Shown in pieces: positions 21,901-30,860 of a DNA stretch of 40,824 nt (within the stretch, counting starts at the first letter, position 1; every line of letters begins with the position of its first letter). Source of the DNA: Actinomortierella ambigua (taxonomy: Eukaryota; Mortierellomycota; Mortierellomycetes; Mortierellales; Mortierellaceae). Below the pieces are notes generated by a model. It had not been told where the DNA came from. It ran no database searches and was given only the letters and a program-made list of their open reading frames with translations. Location of the stretch: assembly GCA_016098155.1 (NCBI GenBank), contig JAAAJB010000325.1:1-40824 (forward strand), in the 5' to 3' direction. A program made the translations under genes and the position numbers.

Positions 21901-22888
21901 TTTCCCCAGATGTGGTGGAATGTCTTTGGGCCTGGCGACAGTGAGCGGAGCCTGGTCAATTTTGTCAAGAGCGACTACTTGGAGCTCACGCCCGAATTCT
22001 ATCCGCTGGCGATCCTTCCCGAGCGCGGGATCATCTTGGGCCTCGAGCCCGAGATTAGTGTGCACAAGCCACGGGCGATGGCGCTGTTCAAGATTGGGAC
22101 CAAGACCCATCTGTTCCTCCAGACGATCTTGCGCCACCTGCTGGCCCAGCCTGCAAGCCGTGTGTTGTCGTCGTCGTCGTCGTCGTCAGAGCACGCAGGA
22201 GCAGCAGGTGGTGTCGTTGGTGGTCATGAAGGAGGCAGTACTAGAGGTATGAGTCATAGGAGTAGTAGTGGCGGCAACGGCGGCGGCGAATGGGCCGCGT
22301 ACCACTTTGCGAAGCACTACCAAGAGCTCGGGTATTTCGGGCACGCGCTCGAGATGTTGTTGCACAACGTGTTGGAGGACGAGGCCGAGTCGGAGATTGG
22401 GTTTGATGAGGGGGCGGTGTTGCCGAAGGTGGTGCAGTTTCTGCAACAATTCCCGACGTTGTTTCTGGAGGTGGTGGTCTCGTGTGCGCGCAAGACGGAG
22501 GTGGCGCTGTGGGAGTATCTGTTTACGATTGTGGGCAATCCCAAGGATCTGTTTGAACAGTGCCTGGCCAGCGACCAGCTCAAGACGGCCACGTCGTACC
22601 TGTTGATCTTGCACACGCTCGAGCCGTTGCAGCATACCACGAGCCAGGATACGGTGCGCTTGTTGGAACGGACGCTGCAGGCGCAGGATTATGAGCTGTG
22701 CAAGGAGCTTGTTCGTTTCCTCAACTCGATCGACAGTAAGTTTTTTTTTTTTTTGGATGTTCAATGATCACCATGCAAGCCGGGAAAGGGGAAGAAATAC
22801 AGCTGCTCATACCTTTATTTTTTGATATCGTATAGCGACGGGTGCAACGCTGCAGCAGGCATTATCGATGGTCTCCGTTTCCATTTGA
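18915..22888 (+). CDS. RIC1: RIC1, Golgi Rab6/Ypt6 guanine-nucleotide exchange factor subunit
   Basis: Ric1 works with Rgp1 at the Golgi to load GTP on Ypt6/Rab6 for retrograde transport from endosomes. Eight exons (18915-19193, 19310-19417, 19532-19841, 19981-21141, 21265-21440, 21602-21727, 21910-22735, 22836-22888) give 1012 residues, near the 1056 of yeast Ric1. It starts with MYWATGSARVL, typical for the family. The first two thirds are beta-propeller-like (RIVSLSWTSDGHALAVGQ, YSSLTPDGRYLAVAGRRGLAHFNL). The C-terminal third is the helical RIC1 domain (HFAKHYQELGYFGHALEMLLHNVLEDEA, VVVSCARKTEVALWEYLFTIVG, ELCKELVRFLNSID). A Ser/Gly-rich insertion (about 22165-22290) interrupts the domain before AYHFAKHYQ. 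The 53-nt last exon adds TGATLQQALS and ends soon after. The protein thus lacks the long tail of the animal homologue. The last exon is the least certain part. Confidence 0.92.
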
Positions 22889-24293
22889 CCGAGAGCCGGC
22901 AATCGAAGTGTAAGTTGATTTGCTTGTACCCTTTTTCGTGCTCTAGACTATGGTCTGGTTTTTTTTTTCACATTGGGAGGGCTGGCCGAGATGATCTTCT
23001 TGGTAAAAGGTTTGAGGGATGGATAGCTTTTTCAGAGAAAAGAACGGGGGGTGTGTGTAAAGACAACTGAGTGGATAGTGATGGCGAAAGATAGCAACCC
23101 CTCCTCCTGTTACGCTGTTGTTTGTGTGTGTGTGGCCTCCTCTCCTCTCCCTCCTCTCTCCTCCATTCTTATGGGCATCCCAGTTATCGTTCTGCCGTGG
23201 TGTCATCTAACATTGGACGCGGCTAGTCATAGGGAGCCTAGATCAACTCTATCCTTTTTTTTACTCTCCCGACTCTTCGTTGGGAAGGTAAGAAGGGGGA
23301 CGATCTCATAGACCTGGCATGCAAAAGCCTTTCGCTTTTGGTCTAACATTGACTTGTCATGGAAAGGCAGATCGGACATTTTTTTGAAGGTGGAGGATAG
23401 GTTGGGACCACCATACTAGCCTCGTTGGAAGGAAGAAGGGAGCTTTTTTTTGTCACATTGCCATCCTGTCACACACACGTACCCAAACTTTTGTTATGAA
23501 CTGCTTTTCTCCATCCCATTCAAAGATGACAACTTGAGACACTGAGCCTTTACCCCTCAAAGAGAAAAAAAAAAGACCCCCCGGATGTTGCCACCGATGC
23601 CTTTATTGTGAGATACCATTGCATACTAAAACCACCTGCTTGGTCTTTTCTTCCCTTCTTTTGCGCCCCTGTCTAGTGCTGTGAACAATAAACAAAATAC
23701 CACACAAAACACAGTTGTTCGCAACATACTGAAGTACATACACGCTTCAATGGCGTTTCGTCTTTTGCTTGTCCCCTTCTCCTTGATTCCAAACGCCGCA
23801 GGGCAGCGTGTGACTGAGTAGGCAGCGCAGAACTGAATAGGGGGTAGGGGGTAACTCACTGGAAGAGAGTGGCGAGGGCTTGGGCTTTGTCTTCAAAACG
23901 CTCAAATGGGTAGACATCTACCCTGAACTCTTTGAAGGACGGCCGCCTTTAGCTCCAGAAGATTGACTCTCGATGGGTCATATAAAATCGCCCCCTGAAC
24001 GCCCATCTTTCCTTCTATTTTTCTTCTCTATATAATCTTGTAAAGGAGCCAAGTGAGATTGAAGACATGACAAAAAAAGAACGTTGGCGTCTTTTTTTCT
24101 TTTAATATGATAGAGATGAGTGTAGAAAAAAAAAGCTGTATTTTTTCATGCTTTTCACGTCTCCTTTTTAAATGAAAAAAGGGGACGGGAGTTCGAGAGG
24201 TGGGACATCAAAAAAGAAACAATGAGGAGGGAGTAGGAGGAAAAGAGGAAAAAAAAAAGAGTGTGATATTTATATTTTTTCTCTCTCCAATTC
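22889..24293. other. Convergent intergenic region between RIC1 and ATP3, no gene seen
   Basis: 1.4 kb between two stop codons, unusually long for this window's convergent pairs (150 and 297 bp). An AATAAA at 23687-23692 could serve RIC1, but it is 800 nt from the stop. No continuation of the RIC1 protein was recognised. The longest frames here are under 90 codons and contain no motif I can name. Confidence 0.5.
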
Positions 24294-26386
24294 TTAAAGA
24301 GCCGAGGCACCCGTGATAATATCGACCAACTCGGAGGTAATGGCGGCCTGACGAGAACGGTTGTAGATCATGGTCAGGCGGTCAACCATCTCACCGGCGT
24401 TCTTGGTGGCGTTCTCCATGGCAGTGCGCTTGGCCGACATCTCCGAGGCGTGACCCTCAACAAGACTCCAGTAGACGTTGTTGGCGAACAGGAACTCGTT
24501 GTAGTTCTCCAGGATCTCATCATCAACCTCGTAGGCGGTGAAACCCTCTAAAAAAATCGATATGGATCAAATAGAATGAGAGAAAAAAAGGGGGGGCCGT
24601 TAGCAAATAAAAAGAAATTCGTGTACATCAAGTTTGGATCTGACCGTTTTTGTCAAAACAATCACATACCAGCAGCCTTCAGGGAGTCAGTCGAGAAGGT
24701 GGTAAGGGGGGTGGCCTCGTAGGCAATGACGGAGGTGAACGAGTTGTACAGGATAACGGCGTTGTCAAACTTGACGTTCGAGGCCTTGATGGTCTCGGCA
24801 ACAGCCGAAGCCTCGGCGAAGGTGGGGATGGACTTGCCGATCTGGTTGAAGGAGAGGGTGATGTTCTCCTTGTGCGAACGCGACATCTGGGTCTTGGACT
24901 TGTCACCCAGGACGATCACCTGCTGGCTGGCAGCGGGGGCAGCCTCGAGCTGACGGCGGGCAGCCTTGGCAACCGACGAGTGGATACCACCGCACAGACC
25001 ACGGTCCGACGACGAGACGATGAAGACATCCTGCGAGCCCTCAGCGGGGACGGTCTTGGTGTTCTCGAAGATGCCTGCAAGTGGTCAGTGTAAAAAATGA
25101 AGAAGAGATCAGTCGTTGTCATTGTGTGATGAAAAGGGGGGGTGGCGTGGAAAAGGAAAGACTGATAAGAATGTAGCGTCATGTTGATTTATCGGGGAAT
25201 GAGAAACTATTTCAAGAACGTTGTCGAGATCCATGGGAATGCTCCTCCAGTAACTCGTATCCATGTTGAGCCGTTATGTCCGCACAGTGAAGATCGCTCT
25301 GTCGCGTAATCCATAATCACATCAGCTCCACTTGGGCCTCGCAAAGGCGGATGCTTTCCCGAATACATGAATAAAAAAGACATTTAGCCTCATCCACTTT
25401 GAACGTTAGCAATTGAGCGTTGAGGATCAGAATCACGTACGAGCAGAGGAAGCACCATAGACACGAGCAGTCTCCATAGCCTTCTGGGCCTTGGGGACCT
25501 TGGACGAGGCAATCATCTTCATGGACTTGGTGACCTTGCCAGTCGACTTGATGGCGTTCAAGCGGATCTGGACTACAAAGCGTAAAAAAGTACAGCATAG
25601 ACTGTGTTAATCATCAATTGCATTTTTTTGGGGGGGGGTTGACGCTATTCTCTATGTACACAGGCAGACTATGCCCTATGCTGGCATCAAATAATACTTA
25701 CTCTCACGAAGAGTACCCATGCTACGGGTCTGGATGTTGGAGCTGTGTTGTTACGGATGACAGGAGAGTGATTGGGTTGAGAAACAAAGGTATCATGATT
25801 AGATCAAGTTCTTGACAGCCTATGACAATGTCCAGCAAATGGTGTCGGGTAGGGATGGATGGAATGTAGTGTGACGAGAGGACAGAGATGGGGGAGTGTT
25901 GGAGAGTGTAGACTGAATTCCATTTGCATAAGTCTGTCAGTGAATGGTCAAGAATTGAATGCTGATCGCGAAAGGGCAGCTCCTAAGACAATGCAGATCG
26001 TTCCTGGGCACACGCCACAATGTCGTTGCAATGCGCGATGCTCGAGAGCAGCCTGGTTCGTCTTCCACGAGTCGAGACAGTTGATCGAGGAAATGTGATT
26101 CATGAATGCACTGATCCAGGGACAACGGTTCCCATGGAGTGCCATTGTTGGGGTAGGGTGGGGTGGGGTAGGGTGGATTGTGCTGGTGGTGATTAGGATG
26201 GGAGCGGGTAGATCAGGCAAGGGAGGGATAGATTGTAGTCGACAACGCCTGGAGATGATGCGAGGAAAGAATGGATGGTAGGTGATGGTGGTGGTGATGG
26301 TGGTGGTGATGGTGGTGGAGAAGGAGAGGGGGGGTAGAGCACTACCTCACAACGCTCGCAACGGGCTGGGCACGGGTGGCGAACAT
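24294..26386 (-). CDS. ATP3: Mitochondrial F1F0 ATP synthase subunit gamma
   Basis: Central rotor shaft of the F1 ATPase; it couples proton flow to ATP synthesis on the matrix side of the inner membrane. Five exons in gene order (26386-26346, 25742-25702, 25572-25441, 25074-24670, 24547-24294) join in phase to 290 residues, close to 298 in bovine and 311 in yeast precursors. The first 20 residues ([14 protein letters not shown]...) are basic and hydroxylated, with no acidic residue, fitting a mitochondrial presequence. The conserved N-terminal helix [20 protein letters not shown], the strand [18 protein letters not shown], and the C-terminal helix [16 protein letters not shown] are unmistakable. 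Intron 1 is 603 nt, far longer than the other introns here, and intron 3 is 366 nt. The gene is tail-to-tail with RIC1 and has 4.5 kb of gene-poor sequence upstream. Confidence 0.96.
26150..26173 (+). other. G-quadruplex-forming motif in ATP3 intron 1
   Basis: Five runs of three or four guanines are separated by T or TA, which fits the (G3+N1-7)4 rule on the + strand, the ATP3 template strand. The pre-mRNA would carry the C-rich complement. The motif is seen; folding is inferred. Confidence 0.7.
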
Positions 26387-27984
26387 GATGGGAAGGGGGG
26401 AGGGAGGATGGAGAGTGGTGATGCGGAAGAATTCCAAATCTCGTTACGACAAAGTGTTTTTGGGTCGTTTCCCTCCCTCTTTCCCTCCCTCCTCTCGCCT
26501 ACTGCACCCGCTCCCATGTCCCGCTTTCTCAAACAACATTTTCGTTCGCAAATTTCACGTCATCGTGTTTAAAATCGCAAATACTACTACCTGATCACAT
26601 GACCTACCTCGATGTCTCCTACTGGCAGGAATTGGCGCCTGCGGCATCGACTCTTTGCTTCTGCTCCAATGTTCAATAATAAAGAGGTGCTTGCGTGTGT
26701 AGCCCCATGCCACTGTAGACTCGGGTCTGAATGGCCTTGAGTGCATTTGGGGCCAGTGGAGGAGCGGCCTGCCAAGTTGACTCTCGGTGACGAGCGGGCT
26801 TCAGAGAGCTGGCAATCGATGTAGAGCACCAACTGCGTCATGTCGCCAATCTGGCTTTATCTTCTTTTTCGAGTGCCGCGTGGGCCTTTGTCGAGACTGT
26901 CAAGCGTATCACTCGGATTGTGCTGTAGAATGCTGTAGGGATGCTAATACGGTCTTTTCCTTAGATAGTGACGGGGATATGTTGAAGGCCTAGAGTTGGT
27001 GCTTGAATGACCTCTGGAGAAAAAGACCTTTCCACACTCTTTCCACACCCCTATCCATATACATGCAGGGTTGTTCCAAACCTTTTTATCATCTCCTCTC
27101 CTTCTCTCCATTACACGATCTTTTAGTCCTAAGCGCTTTTTATACCCCATCGCCATCACTCTTCACCTCCACCTCGCTCTACCCGCCATGGGCATCCCGG
27201 TCTATAGTGGCTGTTGCACGACCGAGGTCACCAATCGTCACCCCTACGCTCTCAGCATATCCCCGTCGCACTCCAGGGCAAAGCTCATATTGGTGGCTAT
27301 CATTTCAAGAGGCATGGATGTCTAAATTCAGGCGTATGGCAGACTGTTTTCTTACGGATGGTCGACGGATCAACCGAGGCCAGGAGAGAGTGAAGACAAC
27401 AAGGTGATCATCGGGATCAGACTCGCCAAGTTCTCGAGCACAAGCGAGCCGCCGTCATCGGATGGCACTTTTTAGCCATCCTTTGTTCAGTTGGCTCGCT
27501 CGCTTGAGCACGTTGTTGTCGGAGTGAGCGAGTACTTACAGTCCCCAAGAGGTGTCCCCGCTGTCCAGGCTTTGTCGCCTGAACCGAGAGCTTCCGTCGC
27601 TTGTATTGTGACACCCGTCAAATATTTATGCATCGTGATGTGTTGGCAGGAAACAATCTTTGCAACGTGATGCGTGGCCACTTGGAGCAGGGTGAGGGAG
27701 AGTGCTCAGACTATCTCCAGCCTATTGACGAACACGGCAACTATCCATGGAGTCGAGGCCGCGAGAGGTATGGCGATAAGAATTAAGAGCCGATACCTCA
27801 AGTGCCAGCTGCACAGTCGCAAGAAACAGAGAGTGCCTGTGAAGAAGAAGAGATGTCAGTTTGTGTGTGCGCACGACCGTGTCGTGGGGCTGAATAAGGC
27901 CTGCTCTTGCTTTCTTTTCCTCTGAACCCTTTTTTTTTCTCTCTGGGTTATGCCGAGCACTGAAGATTCCAACCACGGCTCAGT

Positions 27985-28020
27985 CGATCCCTCTCGAAGG
28001 AACTCCTTCGAGAGGCATCG
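27985..28020. repeat. 36-nt near-perfect inverted repeat (hairpin)
   Basis: Two 11-bp arms, CCTCTCGAAGG and CCTTCGAGAGG, pair perfectly around the loop AACT. After one C-C mismatch, the stem continues for four more pairs (CGAT/ATCG). It lies in non-coding sequence. It could be an RNA stem, a binding palindrome or the end of an old element; nothing around it decides. Confidence 0.8.
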
Positions 28021-29102
28021 TATGGGGTGGACAAATTTTTCACGCCCGACGTTGGATCTGATCCCTCACTTTACTATCGCAGTTTAGGTAACTCGTAGTG
28101 CAAGAAAGTAAAGGCGACTCGGGCAGTATCTATGCAGACCCTAACAGAATTCGAGATACCCACCTACCTTCCCTCAGCTGACCCTGAAAAGCAAAAGGTT
28201 TAGACAGGACAACATCTGGGCTCGAACATCATACTGCAGATGATGTCGTCTATGACATCAATATGATTATGGTACGTACATACAACGAGCTCCACATTCG
28301 CATCCAATGTGGAGGCTGCTTCTTGATATTTGGCTCTGAATTTCACGCGGTCGGTTTTGGGTGCATCATTGGCGAGTATAGTGTGATGTCTTGCAGACTC
28401 GAGATACCCATGTGACAATGCTCGTACAACAACCCCCTTCGTCCTCTCCAAAGGGGTGTGCAGGTATGCAGCCGCGCCTGCGTGGACAGACAAGTCCCGA
28501 GAAAAATGAACTGCAAAAAAAAAAAAACGTCTCCTCCCGCGACTCCTTTTAGCACCCTGGCCCGAAGGATAGGAGCAATAAAAGGAGAGGGGAGAGAGGA
28601 GAGAGGAGGGAGAGGACTGAATTGAGGCACAGACAGAGGTCGCCAGGAGCTGGGGGTGGGAGAGGAGAAATTGTCTCTCTCATCCACATGTACAGTACAT
28701 ACTGTACCTTGCTGCACCGTGACCATTGTCGCGCAGGCCCCCTTGTTTTTTTTGATCGATATTGTCCGTTGCACAGGCATCATCAAAGAGGGGTAAGACG
28801 TTGCCCGACGAGATTGGCTGACTCTTTTTTTTTTTTTTTTCGGTTACCTGTCCGCTCGTGTGGTTTGTTCCTTGCTGCTCCCCTCGCTCGCTTGGAGATG
28901 CCTCCTCCTGCAGACGTTTCATTTCAGGATGGGAGGAAAAAGGGATGGGCTTGGCCCAGGACCAACCAGCATTGGGTTTACGGTGCTGTATCGATCAGTA
29001 TGTACATGATTCCCCTCCATGGGCAATGACTGACCTTTCTCTCTCTTTTTTTTTCTTTCTTTCTCCTTTCTCTACGATACCCCCTCCCCTTTTTCGCCTC
29101 AC

Positions 29103-29108
<6 letters not shown>

Positions 29109-29160
<52 letters not shown>
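29109..29160. repeat. (CT)26 microsatellite
   Basis: Uninterrupted CT dinucleotides in the gene-poor region upstream of SEC2, within a broader pyrimidine-rich stretch. Confidence 0.95.
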
Positions 29161-29163
<3 letters not shown>

Positions 29164-30860
29164 ACACACATTTCGCCTGCTCATCATCATCAGCATACAG
29201 TCGGGCGATTCTTCTTCTCATCTTCTACTTTACCCCAAACTCTTTTTCTTTCATTGCGAATAGATATACTCGGGTCTCACCTCTATTTATACACAAATAC
29301 ACTGATGTAAGGCAAAAGCACCTGCAGGAATCGGTTGCGCGCGTGCCATGTGTACATAGCTCGCTAGCCTGTCTACCATACATCTATCTTTCTCTTGTTC
29401 TCCCGGCTGGTTGTTCTCGTCATAGTTCTTGACTCTGCTGGCAAGCACCAGACACCAATTGCTCTCACTGCGCCAACATATCTACATATTAGTCTACAAT
29501 GACGGAGAATGAACACTGGTTTGAGAGCTGAAAACCGACACCCTCCCCCCACCCCACTCCACCCCACTGTTAGTCCCCTCCCCCCTCCTCTTTGTCCCCG
29601 TACCATTTTCCCTGCATTACGGAAAAGATGCAATCATAACTGAGCACACAATAGACTTGTACTGGCCTGCCATGCGGAGCCATTCTATTTGCTGTGCACA
29701 GTTGTTTGCCATTAACCTTGTTAAATTCTGACACATGGATCGATACTTCTTGGCTATTCATACTTTCGAACTACGGCAAAGATGAAATGCCTGTCGTTCG
29801 AGGCAGAGGGAAAAGGCAGAATAGAGAGAGAGAGCGGATTACTGTTGTCACTTGGCTGGCTGGCTGGCTAGCCATATGGCTGGTTGATACTGCTCCGTAA
29901 ATCTTGCAACACGCTTCCTCTCTCTCTCTTACTCACTCTTTTTTACCCCACCTCTATATGTGAGTGCTTTGTGTTTGTAACAACCACCTCCTATGTTTTG
30001 TTGGCTGTTTTGTTCTATTCTTGCTCGTCCAGTCCGCAACAGTGTACCTCCTCCTCCTCCCCCCTTTCCCTTTCAAAGACGAAAAAAAAAGGTGGCAGTG
30101 GTGGCTCCCTCTATCCTTCATGCGTGCCCACCCTCTGTTACTCGCTCTCCAACCGTGAAGGAAGAGCCGCCTGCTTCGCTTTGCCCAAAGAGCCATTCGT
30201 GGCGAGGAAGGAGAAATGGGGGGTGGGAAGGAAGGAAAAACAAAAACAAGTGTGGCAGGCACAAAACGCATAAAGGAGCGATCTGGTGATTGAGATAGGG
30301 ACTGAACGACAGACAGATGAAAAGGGTCGTGCATGTCGGTGCTTACCCCAATAGTAGCAACAGCAGCAAGCAAGCAAGCAGCAGTAGCTCCAGTAGCACC
30401 AGCAGAAGCAGCAGCCAGGCACACGTTTGCTTCTGCTTCATAATTTGGGTGTGTGTGTGTGTGTTATTGTCAGCCAGCAGACGGCTCCCCTTTCCTCTCC
30501 TTTATCTGACTTTGCTCAACGGTCTTCTCCCTTTTTTTTTTTTGTTCTCATTCTTTTCCTTCTCCAGCTTGGCATTGCCATCCCCTTTTGTGCATTTGCA
30601 TTGCAACTCACGCTACCCTTCTGCATCTCTACTGCTGCTTCCCTCCCACCCCTTTGTATTCCTGTCACGCCTGACCCACCACAGACAGTTGACTTCATTA
30701 CTGGTTGCACTACTACCACGCCTCTTTCCCCTTACCCTGTTCCCGCGGACCCACATTACACAACCATATTCTCACCAGCATCCCACTTTCGTCATTCCTT
30801 TTTTTTCATTCTTTCCTTGCCAACAACCACATTCATTCGACATTCTCGTTGCACAGCATC

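Larger units (their letters stand above)
26387..30860. other. Gene-poor 4.5 kb interval between ATP3 and SEC2
   Basis: This is the divergent upstream region of two genes and much longer than needed for promoters. No protein family could be recognised. Frames of 97-150 codons exist (28200-28493 minus, 27003-27407 plus, 28858-29310 plus) without recognisable domains. It contains a strong hairpin (27985-28020), a (CT)26 array (29109-29160), and several poly-T/poly-A runs. The last 400 bp before SEC2 are pyrimidine-rich, like the leaders of other genes in this window. No tRNA, 5S rRNA or spliceosomal snRNA signature was found by eye. Confidence 0.5.

Noticed and set aside
28020..28060. snRNA-like Sm-site (AAATTTTTC) next to the hairpin
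   Set aside because: None of the conserved U1, U2, U4, U5 or U6 core sequences is found near it, so an snRNA call is not supported.
28205..28230. tRNA-like T-loop (complement of GGGCTCGAACATC)
   Set aside because: The bases flanking the putative TTCGAGC loop do not pair as a T-arm stem and no acceptor or anticodon arms are present.
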